Below, piece by piece: positions 42,278-51,664 of a DNA stretch of 64,000 bases. The first letter of the stretch is position 1. The number at the start of each line of letters is the position of its first letter. This DNA comes from Ruminococcaceae bacterium UBA4871 (GTDB lineage Bacteria; Bacillota; Clostridia; Oscillospirales; Acutalibacteraceae): the NCBI GenBank assembly GCA_002399445.1, contig DHDR01000008.1, positions 1-64,000 on the forward strand, read 5' to 3'. Made by a program: the position numbers and the translations under genes. The notes beneath the pieces were generated by a model. The model was not told where the DNA came from, ran no database searches, and saw only the letters and a program-made list of their open reading frames with translations.

Positions 42278-43144
42278 ATGGTTGTCTTTAAAATTAAGAA
42301 GGTCATCAATAACAACATTCTCTGTGTAACAGACGTGAAAAGTCATGAAATGATTGTCACTGGGTGTGGTATCGGATTTAAGCGCAAAGTAGGCGAGACA
42401 ATTGATTCGGCTGCGGTAGAAAAAGTTTATCAGATGACGAATTTAAAGATCCAGCAGCGACTAACCGATTTGCTGGAGCAAATTCCATATGAGCACTTTC
42501 AGTTGACGGATGAGTTGGTTGAAACAATCCGGGCAAGAATTTCCTATCCGCTTAATGAGAGCCTGCTGATTACGCTGGCAGATCATATCAGTTTTGCTAT
42601 TAAACGCAAAGAAAAAGGTATGCTTTATGCAAATCCTCTTTTAACTCCAATCCGAGAATATTATCCACAGGAATATCAATTGGGTCTGTATTGTCTGAAA
42701 CGGATTCATGAAAAACTGGGAGTCGATTTTCCGGATGATGAAGCGGGTTTCATTGCACTACATATTGTTAATGCAGAGTTAAATACAACGATGAGTGCTA
42801 TGAATGACATTACCCGTTTTGTGGATGGATGTGTTAAAGTGATTGAATCCTATTACCAGAAAACATTTAACCGGGATTCATTGGCATTTAATCGCTTAAC
42901 CGTTCATCTCCGCTTTTTTGCGCAGCGCCTTGTTCAAAATGAACAGGAAAAGTATGAAGACACACATGACCAGGAATTCTGTTCCCTCATTGCCAGCAAT
43001 TGTCAGGAGCATTACCAGTGTGCAAAGCAGGTTGCTGCTTATGTGAAAACTATGTGGCATAAGGACACAACGCGGGAAGAAATCCTATTTTTAACGATTC
43101 ATTTAAAACGTCTCAATCTAGCGGAGGAAACTCCCGAAAATTAA
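42278..43144 (+). CDS. glcT: BglG/LicT-family transcription antiterminator, probably GlcT
   Basis: A 288-residue antiterminator. It has an N-terminal CAT RNA-binding domain (about 1-56) followed by two PTS regulation domains (PRD1 about 65-170, PRD2 about 172-277) containing the regulatory histidines, for example in ESLLITLADHISFAIKR and GFIALHIVNAE. The ATG at 42278 follows GAGAAGGA. The gene stands directly before a RAT hairpin, a terminator and the glucose-type PTS gene ptsG, so it should control ptsG: free of phosphorylation it binds the RAT and stops terminator formation. Confidence 0.92.
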   Translation: MVVFKIKKVINNNILCVTDVKSHEMIVTGCGIGFKRKVGETIDSAAVEKVYQMTNLKIQQRLTDLLEQIPYEHFQLTDELVETIRARISYPLNESLLITLADHISFAIKRKEKGMLYANPLLTPIREYYPQEYQLGLYCLKRIHEKLGVDFPDDEAGFIALHIVNAELNTTMSAMNDITRFVDGCVKVIESYYQKTFNRDSLAFNRLTVHLRFFAQRLVQNEQEKYEDTHDQEFCSLIASNCQEHYQCAKQVAAYVKTMWHKDTTREEILFLTIHLKRLNLAEETPEN

Positions 43145-43160
43145 ATATCATTTTCCCATT

Positions 43161-43188
43161 GGGATAGTTACCACTTCGGGCTAAACCC
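43161..43188 (+). promoter_or_regulatory. Ribonucleic antiterminator (RAT) of ptsG
   Basis: GGGATAGTTACCACTTCGGGCTAAACCC can form the asymmetric stem recognised by BglG/GlcT-family CAT domains. Its 3' part (AAACCC) is also the first arm of the downstream terminator, so binding by the antiterminator would block termination. Confidence 0.85.
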
Positions 43189-43242
43189 ATATTTTGCAGA
43201 AAGACAGGCATTATGTCTGCCATATGTAAAATATGGGTTTTT
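43183..43242 (+). terminator. Conditional terminator before ptsG
   Basis: AAACCCATATTTTGCA (43183-43198) pairs with TGTAAAATATGGGTTT (43225-43240), followed by TT; one G-U pair. It overlaps the RAT by six bases. Confidence 0.88.
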
Positions 43243-43358
43243 ATATACCTATCTATTCGTTCAGCCAACGGACAGACAGGAAAAGCAGTCGACTGTATGT
43301 TCTGCCCAAAGTCCTTAAAGCATAATTCAATTTTTGATTTACAAGAAGGAGCCTACGT

Positions 43359-45482
43359 ATGGAAAAACATAAAACTTTTGGAGTCCTGCAGAGAATCGGC
43401 AGGTCCTTTATGTTGCCGCTTGCATTGTTGCCAATTGCAGGCTTGTTACTTGGTATTGGCAGTTCGTTTACGAATGAAACCATGTTAGCTGCTTATGGCC
43501 TCAGTGGTGTGATTCACAAAGGAACCCCAATTTACGTTATCTTGGACATTATGAGTAAGACTGGCAGTGTTGTATTCAATAACTTACCGCTGCTGTTTGC
43601 GATGGGTGTTGCCATTGGTATGGCCAAAAAAGAAAAAGCTGTTGCAGCCCTTTCCAGCGGCGTTGCCTTTTTAATCATGAATACCACGATTAGTACGCTC
43701 ATTGCCGCAAAAGGTGGTGTCAGTGCAATGCCGGCCAATTCTACAACTTCTGTGCTTGGCATTACCACGTTGCAGATGGGTGTCTTTGGCGGTATTATCG
43801 TTGGCCTTGGTGTTGCTGCACTTCATAACAAATTCTATGAGATCCAATTGCCGCAGGTCCTGTCCTTTTTTGGCGGCACACACTTCATTCCGATTATTTC
43901 ATCTGTTACCTTTTTGCTTGTTGGTATTTTGATGTTTTTCGTTTGGCCAGTTATCCAAACGGGTATTGCTGCGCTTGGAAATTTAGTTTTAAGTTCTGGA
44001 TACATAGGAACTTGGATTTATGGGATTATTGAACGTGCATTAATGCCATTTGGACTGCACCATGTTTTCTACCTGCCATTTTGGCAGACGGCTGTTGGTG
44101 GTACGGCGATGATTGATGGTCACATGGTTTCCGGTGCACAAAATATTTTCTTTGCGCAGCTAGCTTCAAAGTCGACCACACAATTTTCGGTTTCGGCTAC
44201 TCGCTTTATGTCTGGCAAATTCCCCTTTATGATTTTTGGACTGCCTGGTGCTGCGCTGGCGATGTATCAATGTGCACGAAAAGATAAACAAAAAGAAGTT
44301 GGCGGTCTTCTGATCTCTGCTGCACTGACTTCTATGCTGACGGGTATCACCGAGCCGCTTGAGTTCACTTTCCTGTTTGTGGCTTTGCCAATGTTTGTTG
44401 TTCATTGCATTTTGGCTGGTGCTTCCTATATGCTGATGCATATTTTTAATGTCGGCGTTGGTATGACCTTTTCCGGCGGCCTGATTGATTTGACATTGTT
44501 TGGAATTCTGCAGGGTAATGCCAAGACCCATTGGGTTTGGATTGTCATTGTCGGTGTTGTTTATTTCTTCCTGTATTATTTCATTTTCCGTTTTATGATT
44601 ACAAAATTTGATTATAAAACACCCGGCCGCGAAGAAGATACCGAAGTGAAACTTTACACCCGCAAAGATGTGGAAAATAAAAAAGCTGCGGGTAAATCTG
44701 CAGGTGCTTCCGACTTTGTCAGTGCACTGATTCTGCGCGGACTCGGCGGGAAAAGCAATTTGGTTGATTTAGACAGCTGCGCGACACGTCTGCGTGTTAC
44801 CGTTACAGATGCCGGCAAAGTGGATCAGGCCTTGCTGAAGCAGAGCGGAGCATCCGGTGTTCTCTGCAGAGGCAATGGGGTTCAGGTCGTTTATGGCCCA
44901 CAGGTTTCTGTTATTAAGTCAAAACTAGAAGATTATATGGATACTCCGGAATCGGAACAAACTGACATGGAAGCCGTTGCTCCTCCGTCTGAAACGTCTC
45001 CTGAACCAGTTGAAACCGAGAAGAAAAAGGATGTTGTTTTGAGCTCTTGCATGAACGGAACAGTGGTGCCAATGGCTCAAGTAAAAGATGAAGCTTTTGC
45101 AGCCGGTGTACTCGGAGAAGGAATTGCAATCGAGCCGGCAGATGGAAATTTATATGCACCGGCAGACGGTACGATTTCTACCTTATTTGAGACGAAACAT
45201 GCAATTGGCATGACGACAACTGACGGTGCAGAGATTCTGATGCATATCGGAATTAATACGGTCAAGCTTAAAGGCAAATATTATCAATATCATGTTAAAA
45301 AAGAAGAAACTGTCCATAAGGGTGATTTGCTGGTTACTTTTGACCTGAAAGCAATTCAAAAAGCCGGATATTTGACGACCACACCGATGGTAGTATGCAA
45401 TACAGATGAATACAAAGCAATCAAACCTCTGGCGGATGGAACTGTTAAAACGGGAGAACCCCTGTTAGAAATAAAGGCCTGA
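43359..45482 (+). CDS. ptsG: PTS glucose-type EIICBA transporter
   Basis: A 707-residue phosphotransferase permease in the order IIC (about 10-430, some ten membrane segments, with GMTFSGGLIDL and GITEPLEFTFL), IIB (about 445-530, phosphocysteine C474 in DSCATRLR) and IIA (about 560-707, active histidine H629 in LMHIGINTV). It imports and phosphorylates glucose or a related sugar with phosphate from HPr. An AAGAAGGAG site precedes the start. Expression is expected to depend on the GlcT-like protein through the RAT. A Pro/Glu-rich linker joins IIB and IIA. Confidence 0.95.
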   Translation: MEKHKTFGVLQRIGRSFMLPLALLPIAGLLLGIGSSFTNETMLAAYGLSGVIHKGTPIYVILDIMSKTGSVVFNNLPLLFAMGVAIGMAKKEKAVAALSSGVAFLIMNTTISTLIAAKGGVSAMPANSTTSVLGITTLQMGVFGGIIVGLGVAALHNKFYEIQLPQVLSFFGGTHFIPIISSVTFLLVGILMFFVWPVIQTGIAALGNLVLSSGYIGTWIYGIIERALMPFGLHHVFYLPFWQTAVGGTAMIDGHMVSGAQNIFFAQLASKSTTQFSVSATRFMSGKFPFMIFGLPGAALAMYQCARKDKQKEVGGLLISAALTSMLTGITEPLEFTFLFVALPMFVVHCILAGASYMLMHIFNVGVGMTFSGGLIDLTLFGILQGNAKTHWVWIVIVGVVYFFLYYFIFRFMITKFDYKTPGREEDTEVKLYTRKDVENKKAAGKSAGASDFVSALILRGLGGKSNLVDLDSCATRLRVTVTDAGKVDQALLKQSGASGVLCRGNGVQVVYGPQVSVIKSKLEDYMDTPESEQTDMEAVAPPSETSPEPVETEKKKDVVLSSCMNGTVVPMAQVKDEAFAAGVLGEGIAIEPADGNLYAPADGTISTLFETKHAIGMTTTDGAEILMHIGINTVKLKGKYYQYHVKKEETVHKGDLLVTFDLKAIQKAGYLTTTPMVVCNTDEYKAIKPLADGTVKTGEPLLEIKA

Positions 45483-45553
45483 AACAAAAGTTACGGATTG
45501 ATTTGCAGGATAGACATTCTCTTTTTAAAAATTTCCAAGGCAATATACTCAAG

Positions 45554-45598
45554 TAAAAGGACCTCTCTTTGTGTCAGAGATGTCTTTTTATTTTTCAT
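45554..45598 (+). terminator. Terminator after ptsG
   Basis: AAAAGGACCTCTC can pair with AGAGATGTCTTTTT (with mismatches), followed by ATTTTTC, between the convergent ptsG and comM. Confidence 0.6.
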
Positions 45599-45603
45599 AT
45601 TTT

Positions 45604-47133
45604 TTACCGCCGCTCCCAGTATTTGCGGTCAAGGCTGCGGTACTGAACAGATTCAGCTGCGTGCTCTGCTTCAATATCTTTGGAGTCTGCCAGATCAGCA
45701 ATCGTGCGTGCCACCTTCAGTACACGGTCATAAGCGCGAGCCGATAGGCCGAGCTTTTCAAATGCGGACTTCAGCAATTCCCTTCCGGCAGGAGAAAGCC
45801 GGCAGGTGTCATTTAAAATATCCGGTGTTATTCGGGCATTGCAGGTAATGCTTGTACCTTTGAAACGTTCATTTTGGATGGCGCGCGCCGCATTGACGCG
45901 TTTGCGTATCTCTGCACTGGGCTCGGCTTTTTGTTCGCTGGAGAGCGACTCAAAATCGACAGGGGGGACCTCTATGTGAAGGTCAAGCCTGTCTAAAAGA
46001 GGACCGCTGACGCGATTTAAGTAGCGGTCCACTTGGTCGGGCCTGCAGGTACACTTGCGTGTAGGATGTCCGAAATAGCCGCAGGGGCAGGGATTCATGG
46101 CCGCCACCAGCATAACAGAGCAGGGATAGGTGACTGTGCCGCTGACACGTGAAATCGTCACCACTCCATCCTCAATCGGCTGCCGCAAAACTTCCATTGT
46201 ACTTCTAGCAAATTCAGGCAGTTCGTCCAGAAACAGCACGCCGTTATGTGCCAGAGAGAGCTCCCCGGGGCGGGGAATTGAACCCCCGCCGGAAAGACCG
46301 GATGGAGAAATGGTGTGGTGTGGGGAGCGGAAGGGGCGGGTACTGATTAAGGATGTTCCGTGTGGCAGGGCACCGGCAATCGAATGGATTTTTGTGGTTT
46401 CCATCCGTTCCTTCAGCGTCATGTCCGGCAAAATAGAGGGCAGGCGCTTTGCCAGCATGCTTTTGCCGGAACCGGGAGAGCCGATTAAAAGCACGTTGTG
46501 ACCGCCGGCAGCTGCAATTTCCAGCCCACGTTTGGACTGCACCTGCCCCCGCACATCTGCAAAATCCAACATTTGATCAAAGGCATCCTTTTTTGGAGGT
46601 TCGGGCTTTGCCGGCTGAATCATTTGCTGCCCGTCCAGAAAGGCAATCAGTTCCCTGACATTATGGATGGGATAAGCCGCAATCTTTTCGACAGCGGCAG
46701 CTTCTGCTGCATTTTCCGCTGGTACAAAGATGCGTTCAAACCCGTTTTCCTGCGCACTGATGGTCATTGGCAGCACACCTTTTATCGGACGCAGATCTCC
46801 GTTCAGGGAAAGTTCTCCTAAAAAGACGCTGCGCCCGGGGTCTGCTGTCAGTTGTCCGGATGCTCTTAGAATCGTAACAAAAAGAGGAAGGTCATAGATT
46901 GGCCCCTCCTTGCGTTTGTCCGCCGGAGCCAGATTGACAGTGATCCTGCCCTCCGGAAAAGAATATCCGCAGTTTTTTATGGCAGAGCGGACACGATTTT
47001 TAGATTCCTTCACAGCAGTATCCGGCAGCCCAACCATATCAAACGATGGAAGTGCTCTGGCAATATCAGATTCCACCAAAACAGGGAATGCTTCCAATCC
47101 ATAAAGTCCCATACTGTATGTTTGCGTTACCAT
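45604..47133 (-). CDS. comM: YifB/ComM-family AAA+ protein (Mg-chelatase-like)
   Basis: A 509-residue ComM/YifB protein with an N-terminal Lon-protease-like domain (about 1-170), an Mg-chelatase AAA+ core (Walker [16 protein letters not shown] at about 217) and a C-terminal domain. The four-cysteine insert [17 protein letters not shown] (about 347-363) is typical. In Vibrio and Haemophilus ComM is a hexameric helicase promoting branch migration during natural transformation. It stands alone on the minus strand. Confidence 0.93.
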   Translation of the reverse strand: MVTQTYSMGLYGLEAFPVLVESDIARALPSFDMVGLPDTAVKESKNRVRSAIKNCGYSFPEGRITVNLAPADKRKEGPIYDLPLFVTILRASGQLTADPGRSVFLGELSLNGDLRPIKGVLPMTISAQENGFERIFVPAENAAEAAAVEKIAAYPIHNVRELIAFLDGQQMIQPAKPEPPKKDAFDQMLDFADVRGQVQSKRGLEIAAAGGHNVLLIGSPGSGKSMLAKRLPSILPDMTLKERMETTKIHSIAGALPHGTSLISTRPFRSPHHTISPSGLSGGGSIPRPGELSLAHNGVLFLDELPEFARSTMEVLRQPIEDGVVTISRVSGTVTYPCSVMLVAAMNPCPCGYFGHPTRKCTCRPDQVDRYLNRVSGPLLDRLDLHIEVPPVDFESLSSEQKAEPSAEIRKRVNAARAIQNERFKGTSITCNARITPDILNDTCRLSPAGRELLKSAFEKLGLSARAYDRVLKVARTIADLADSKDIEAEHAAESVQYRSLDRKYWERR

Positions 47134-47234
47134 AAAAAGACTCCCCGCATTTTTGTTTCCTATTTTGTACCATTATACGACTTTTTTAAAAAAGATGGTA
47201 GTCAATTCGACGTTTTTGCGCGCTTTGCTCTGCC

Positions 47235-47263
47235 TTGTATTTTTTTCTGAGTCGTATTATAAT
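47235..47263 (+). promoter_or_regulatory. Promoter of the site-2 protease/scpAB run
   Basis: TTGTAT (47235-47240), a 17-base spacer and TATAAT (47258-47263), 50 bases before the protease start. Confidence 0.78.
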
Positions 47264-47312
47264 TGAAAATATCCGGCAGGACCGGAAACCGTTATGCAAG
47301 GAGAATGGGAAA

Positions 47313-48032
47313 ATGTTATACAGCGTGTTCCAATCAATTGCAAATGGTCAGGGCATCAGCATGGCAACAGTTATCGCGCAGCTTTTAGCTTCCCTGTTTG
47401 TCGTTTTTCTGATCCTGCCATTTCATGAGTTTGCTCATGGCTGGGCTGCCAATAAGCTCGGTGATCCGACAGCTAAATATGCGGGGCGCCTTACTTTAAA
47501 TCCCCTTGCCAGTTTCGACGCGATTGGCACACTGGGCATTTTGCTTTTTGGAATCGGCTGGGCAAAGCCGGTTCCGGTGAATCCCCGAAACTTTAAAAAT
47601 CCGAAAAAGGATATGGCTTTGACCGCATTTGCCGGTCCTTTGGCAAATCTTCTGGCATCACTGATCAGTGGGATTTTGTTAAATGTGGTGCTGCTGGCGA
47701 GCGGAGGCAGCGTTACGTTTGGGACATATGTTCCCAGTGCTGTGGTAACTTTTTTTATTAATTTCTTTTTATACTGTATGACGATTAATATTTCTTTGGC
47801 GGTGTTTAACCTGCTTCCGATTCCGCCGCTGGACGGTTCCCGCATTATTGGCATTTTTTTAAGCAGTCAGGCGGCAGAAATCTATTACCGCTATGAAAAC
47901 ATTATTATGTGGATTTTCATGATTGTTGTATTCTTCGGCGGATTCAACGGTATTCTTTATCCACTGCAGAGATTGTTTGCAGAGGGAATTATGCACCTCG
48001 CAAATCTGCCGTTTCTCGCATTTGGATTATAA
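47313..48032 (+). CDS. Site-2 protease (M50 family)
   Basis: A 239-residue intramembrane zinc metalloprotease of the small M50 group. The HExxH motif is HEFAH at residues 38-42, and the second motif with the metal-binding Asp is LPIPPLDGSRI (about 169). About five to six membrane helices are predicted. The ATG at 47313 follows AAGGAGAATGG; an upstream extension to 47235 is not supported. It precedes scpA, a common order in clostridia. The substrate is unknown. Confidence 0.9.
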   Translation: MLYSVFQSIANGQGISMATVIAQLLASLFVVFLILPFHEFAHGWAANKLGDPTAKYAGRLTLNPLASFDAIGTLGILLFGIGWAKPVPVNPRNFKNPKKDMALTAFAGPLANLLASLISGILLNVVLLASGGSVTFGTYVPSAVVTFFINFFLYCMTINISLAVFNLLPIPPLDGSRIIGIFLSSQAAEIYYRYENIIMWIFMIVVFFGGFNGILYPLQRLFAEGIMHLANLPFLAFGL

Positions 48033-48046
48033 TAATTCGGTGGAAT

Positions 48047-48772
48047 ATGGAAAAGCTAACCTATAAGCTGGATGCATTTGAAGGGCCGCTTGATCTTCTT
48101 CTGTATTTGATCCGTAAAAATAAGCTCAACATCTGTGATATTCCTATTGCAGAGGTGTTGGATCAGTATATGGAGCAAATTAATGCTGCGCAGGAACAGG
48201 ACATGGATATATCCAGTGAATTTCTGGATATGGCAGCACGTTTGGTTTATATGAAAACAGTTTATCTGCTTCCTAAACATGAGGAATCGGATACGCTGCG
48301 CACAGAACTTTCCGGACAGCTCTTGGAATATGAAGAATGCAAACAGGCTGCCCGGCTGTTGGGCAGTTCCATTCAAATGGACACTTTTGTGCGGGAACCA
48401 GCTAAAATTGAACCGGACTACCTTTACCAGCGGCCGATTCAGGGGACAGCACTTCTCAAAGCATATGCTGATGCTGCAGGACGCCATGCAACACCGCCGC
48501 CTACTCAGGAATCTTTTTCATCCATTGTAACCCACCGGATTGTTTCGATTGCATCACAGAGCATTGATGTTCTGCGCAGGCTGTGGAGGCATCATCAGCT
48601 CCCTTATCATGCGCTGTTTACCCGAAAAAAAGACAAGCCCGAAATCGTAGCGACATTTTTAGCCTTGTTGGAATTGGTAAGAGGGAAGTTTGTGCGCATA
48701 GAAGGTGCCGGGAAAGACCCGACGGTTGAACTGATGAAAGCAGGTGAGCGGAAATGGAGAGCAAAGCATTGA
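48047..48772 (+). CDS. scpA: Segregation and condensation protein A
   Basis: A 241-residue kleisin subunit of the SMC-ScpAB condensin. The N-terminal LDAFEGPLDLLLYLIRKNKLNICDIPIAEV signature binds the SMC neck, and the C-terminal winged helix binds the SMC head. The ATG at 48047 (after GGTGGA) is right because the family begins here; a longer in-frame ORF overlapping the protease gene is not real. It overlaps scpB by 19 bases. Confidence 0.95.
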   Translation: MEKLTYKLDAFEGPLDLLLYLIRKNKLNICDIPIAEVLDQYMEQINAAQEQDMDISSEFLDMAARLVYMKTVYLLPKHEESDTLRTELSGQLLEYEECKQAARLLGSSIQMDTFVREPAKIEPDYLYQRPIQGTALLKAYADAAGRHATPPPTQESFSSIVTHRIVSIASQSIDVLRRLWRHHQLPYHALFTRKKDKPEIVATFLALLELVRGKFVRIEGAGKDPTVELMKAGERKWRAKH

Positions 48773-49323
48773 CAGGCGCCTTGCAGGCGATGCTTTTTGC
48801 CAGCGGTGCTCCGCTTTCGTTGGATAAAATTTCTGAAGTGCTGGAAATCAATTCGACCCAAGCATTAGAACTTGCAGAAAATACCCGCATGGCCTTTAAT
48901 GCAGCCAACAGCGGAATTCAAATTATTCGGATTGAGGACAGTTATCAAATGAGCAGCGCACCTGCCTTTGCATCTCAGGTACGTCAGTTGCTGGAAATCC
49001 GCCATAACGCACCGCTTTCACAGGCAGCATTGGAGGTCCTCGCAATCATTGCGTATAATCAGCCGGTCACAAAAGCATTTGTCGAGCAGATACGCGGTGT
49101 TGATTCCTCCGGCGTTATCGGCAGCTTGTGCCAAAAAGGGTTAGTGGAGGAGCGCGGGCGGCTTGAACTTCCCGGCCGGCCGCTTCTCTATGGAACGACT
49201 TCAAATTTTCTGCGCTGCATGGGAATTTCTTCTCTGGAAAAGCTTCCTGCACTGAAACATTCGGAATCGGCAGGGGCAGATACAAAAAACAAAGAGCAGC
49301 AGGATACGGGGGACGGAAAATGA
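48754..49323 (+). CDS. scpB: Segregation and condensation protein B
   Basis: A 189-residue ScpB with two winged-helix domains. The segment LEVLAIIAYNQPVTKAFVEQIRGVDS (about 91-116) is diagnostic. It dimerises and binds ScpA in the chromosome-condensing SMC complex. The C-terminus carries a polar tail. AGGTGAGCGG upstream of the ATG; overlaps both scpA and the following gene (ATGA). Confidence 0.95.
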   Translation: MESKALTGALQAMLFASGAPLSLDKISEVLEINSTQALELAENTRMAFNAANSGIQIIRIEDSYQMSSAPAFASQVRQLLEIRHNAPLSQAALEVLAIIAYNQPVTKAFVEQIRGVDSSGVIGSLCQKGLVEERGRLELPGRPLLYGTTSNFLRCMGISSLEKLPALKHSESAGADTKNKEQQDTGDGK

Positions 49324-49955
49324 AGTTTTTGCGGATTTTTCTGTTGATGAATCTGATTGGCTTTCTGCTTTCCATGGCTTCTGTCCGGTTTCGGATTTCC
49401 TACACCAATGAGCTGAAACTGAAAATATCTTATCTCTTTTTTTCCTACACAGTATTCCCAAAGAAAAAAAAGCCTCCAAAAGCAGAAAAGGCGAAAACGA
49501 AACAACCGGAAGAAAAAAAGAAAGAAAATCTTTTTCTGAAGGTTTACCATGAAAAAGGTTTGAAAGGGCTTCTCCATTTATTGAAAGCTTTGGCGGATAT
49601 GGCGGGACATGCGCTGAAAACCCTTTTTCAGCATATTCGCGTCAAACTGCTTTCCCTTCATGTAGCGGTAGCAGAAGAAGATGCCGCAAAAACGGCTTTA
49701 ACCTTTGGAGAAGTGTGCGGAGTGGTCTATCCTACGTTTTCGGTTCTCACAGAAACGATGAAATGCAGCAAATTTGAAGTTGCTGTTGTGCCGGATTTTC
49801 AAGCGAAAAAAACGAAGATTCAGGGAAAAGCGGATTTGAAAATTCGGGTTGCCGTTTTGTTGATGACAGCAGTTCAAGCGCTGATTCGATACATGAAAAC
49901 CATAAAATCGGCTAAAATAAGCGATAAGACAAAATCAAAAAAGGCGGTGCAGTAA
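49320..49955 (+). CDS. DUF2953 family protein
   Basis: A 211-residue protein with an N-terminal membrane helix (about 5-22), a Lys/Pro/Glu-rich linker (about 50-75) and a soluble domain with SLHVAVAEEDAAKTALTFGEVCGVVYP (about 116-142), the DUF2953 signature. This family regularly lies between scpB and gerW (ytfJ) in spore formers. Function is unknown; a role in the sporulating cell is inferred from its neighbours. It ends exactly where gerW starts. Confidence 0.85.
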   Translation: MKFLRIFLLMNLIGFLLSMASVRFRISYTNELKLKISYLFFSYTVFPKKKKPPKAEKAKTKQPEEKKKENLFLKVYHEKGLKGLLHLLKALADMAGHALKTLFQHIRVKLLSLHVAVAEEDAAKTALTFGEVCGVVYPTFSVLTETMKCSKFEVAVVPDFQAKKTKIQGKADLKIRVAVLLMTAVQALIRYMKTIKSAKISDKTKSKKAVQ

Positions 49956-50393
49956 ATGAGCAGCAATCATCCGATCGAGGGTATGATGGACACGACCCTG
50001 AACAACATTAAACAGATGGTCGATATTAACACGATTGTCGGGGACCCTATTACAGCCCCTGATGGGACCATGATTATTCCAATTTCAAAGATCAGCTATG
50101 GCTTTGCTTCCGGCGGTTCGGACTTTGCCTGCAAACAGAGTCCGGATAAGGACTTTTTTGGCGGCGGTGCCGGTGCGGGTGTCACAATTACCCCTGTGGC
50201 ATTTCTGACTATTTCGAATGGAACCGTAAAAATGCTGCAGATTGACCCTTATAATTCTTCTGCAGACCGTATTGTCGGAATGGTTCCGGATATTGTCGAT
50301 AAAGTCAATGAAATGATTAGTAAGAAGCAGAAAAAGAAAGAAGAAAAATCTGCTGAAGGACAGGAAATTCCGCCGGCAGAGCCTCAGGTATAA
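49956..50393 (+). CDS. gerW: GerW/YtfJ sporulation protein
   Basis: A 145-residue GerW family protein. The segment IIPISKISYGFASGG and the GGGAGAGVTITPVAFL stretch (about 70-86) are typical. In Bacillus ytfJ is expressed in sporulation and contributes to germination. Its presence is the best sign in the window that the organism belongs to a spore-forming lineage. A charged C-terminal tail follows residue 120. Confidence 0.93.
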   Translation: MSSNHPIEGMMDTTLNNIKQMVDINTIVGDPITAPDGTMIIPISKISYGFASGGSDFACKQSPDKDFFGGGAGAGVTITPVAFLTISNGTVKMLQIDPYNSSADRIVGMVPDIVDKVNEMISKKQKKKEEKSAEGQEIPPAEPQV

Positions 50394-50400
50394 TTTTTTC

Positions 50401-50440
50401 ACAACCGCCTGCATACAAGTATCCAAGGGCAGGTGGTTGT
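50401..50440 (+). terminator. Hairpin after gerW that covers the dacF ribosome site
   Basis: ACAACCGCCTGC (50401-50412) pairs with GCAGGTGGTTGT (50429-50440), 11 of 12 pairs. The 3' arm contains AGGTGG, the only ribosome-site-like sequence for dacF, and is followed by TTG. It can act as terminator, as translational block, or both. Confidence 0.7.
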
Positions 50441-50441
50441 T

Positions 50442-51617
50442 TTGTATCAAAACACATTTTTCAGGAACAATCCTACAAGAAAAATTCTTGCACTTTTGAC
50501 CGGACTTTGTCTGGCAGTTTGTGCCGGCCTGCCGCTGCCGGTTTATGCGGCACCACAGCAGACTGCACTTTCTGTTTCGGCAAAGTCGGCAATTCTTGTC
50601 AATGCAGCGGATGGCACAGCCCTTTGGGCAAAAGGGGCAGATGAAAAGCGACCGATGGCGAGCACAACCAAAATCATGACGGCACTGCTGACTTTGGAAG
50701 CAGCAGCCTGCAGTGACCGGACGGTAGAAATTACGCAGGATATGGTGTGTGTGGAAGGTTCTTCGATGGGCCTGCAGGCGGGGGACAGGATTTCGCTGAG
50801 TGGTCTGGCAGCCGGTATGCTCAGCACTTCCGGAAATGATGCAGCAAACGCTGCTGCCTATGCGCTTGCCGGCGGTCCTGTCGCTTTTGCGGAAAAAATG
50901 AACCGGCGCGCAAAGGAACTGGGAATGACGCATACTCATTTTGTGACGCCTTCCGGACTGGATGATGACAACCATTATTCTACTGCATCCGATATGGCAA
51001 AGCTGGCATGCGCTGCTATGAAAAACGAAACATTCGCCACGCTGGTTTCGCAGAAGAAAAGTAAAGTGAAATTTATACAGCCGGCCTGCACGCAGACTTT
51101 TACCAATCATAATAAACTGCTTTCCATGTATCGGGGATGTATTGGTGTAAAGACTGGATTTACCAAAAAGGCGGGACGCTGTTTAGTCAGCTGTGCCGAG
51201 CGGAACGGGGTTCGGTTAATTGTTGTGACACTGAATGCGCCGGATGACTGGAAAGACCATCAGATTTTGCTGGACTATGGTTTCACACGGCTGCAGTCTG
51301 TTGTACCTGATGACAGTTCCTATGCGGTGTCTCTGCCGCTTGTGGGTGGCTGCACCTCGCAAGTGCAGGTCAAGGGTGAGCAGGGGAGTCCGCTGATTAT
51401 TCCTAAAGGAGCGCGGCTGCAGCGTTGTGTGGAGCTGCCGCATTTTCTCTATGCACCTTTAGAGAGCGGGGATCCGGTCGGACGTATCAGCTATCGGCTA
51501 AACGGCCGTGAAATCGGTCATACGATTCTGACTGCAGGGCCGGCTGATGTGAAAAGTGCGCCGAAGAAGAATATCTTTCAATTTGTCGCAGGCTTTTTCA
51601 GTAGCTTGTTTCAGTAG
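50442..51617 (+). CDS. dacF: D-alanyl-D-alanine carboxypeptidase (DacF/PBP5 type)
   Basis: A 391-residue penicillin-binding protein of the S11 family with a signal peptide (NNPTRKILALLTGLCL..., cleavage after VYA). The catalytic S-x-x-K is in MASTTKIM, S-G-N in STSGND and K-T-G in VKTGFTKKAG. It trims the last D-Ala from peptidoglycan stem peptides; the DacF form acts in the forespore of Bacillus. The start is TTG 50442 or GTG 50433; both lie at a hairpin that could hide the ribosome site. A C-terminal beta-domain and amphipathic end (FVAGFFSSLF) anchor it to the membrane. Confidence 0.92.
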   Translation: MYQNTFFRNNPTRKILALLTGLCLAVCAGLPLPVYAAPQQTALSVSAKSAILVNAADGTALWAKGADEKRPMASTTKIMTALLTLEAAACSDRTVEITQDMVCVEGSSMGLQAGDRISLSGLAAGMLSTSGNDAANAAAYALAGGPVAFAEKMNRRAKELGMTHTHFVTPSGLDDDNHYSTASDMAKLACAAMKNETFATLVSQKKSKVKFIQPACTQTFTNHNKLLSMYRGCIGVKTGFTKKAGRCLVSCAERNGVRLIVVTLNAPDDWKDHQILLDYGFTRLQSVVPDDSSYAVSLPLVGGCTSQVQVKGEQGSPLIIPKGARLQRCVELPHFLYAPLESGDPVGRISYRLNGREIGHTILTAGPADVKSAPKKNIFQFVAGFFSSLFQ

Positions 51618-51664
51618 AAATCAATTTTCATAGAAATGAATAAGAAAATGAGGATGAAATCATT

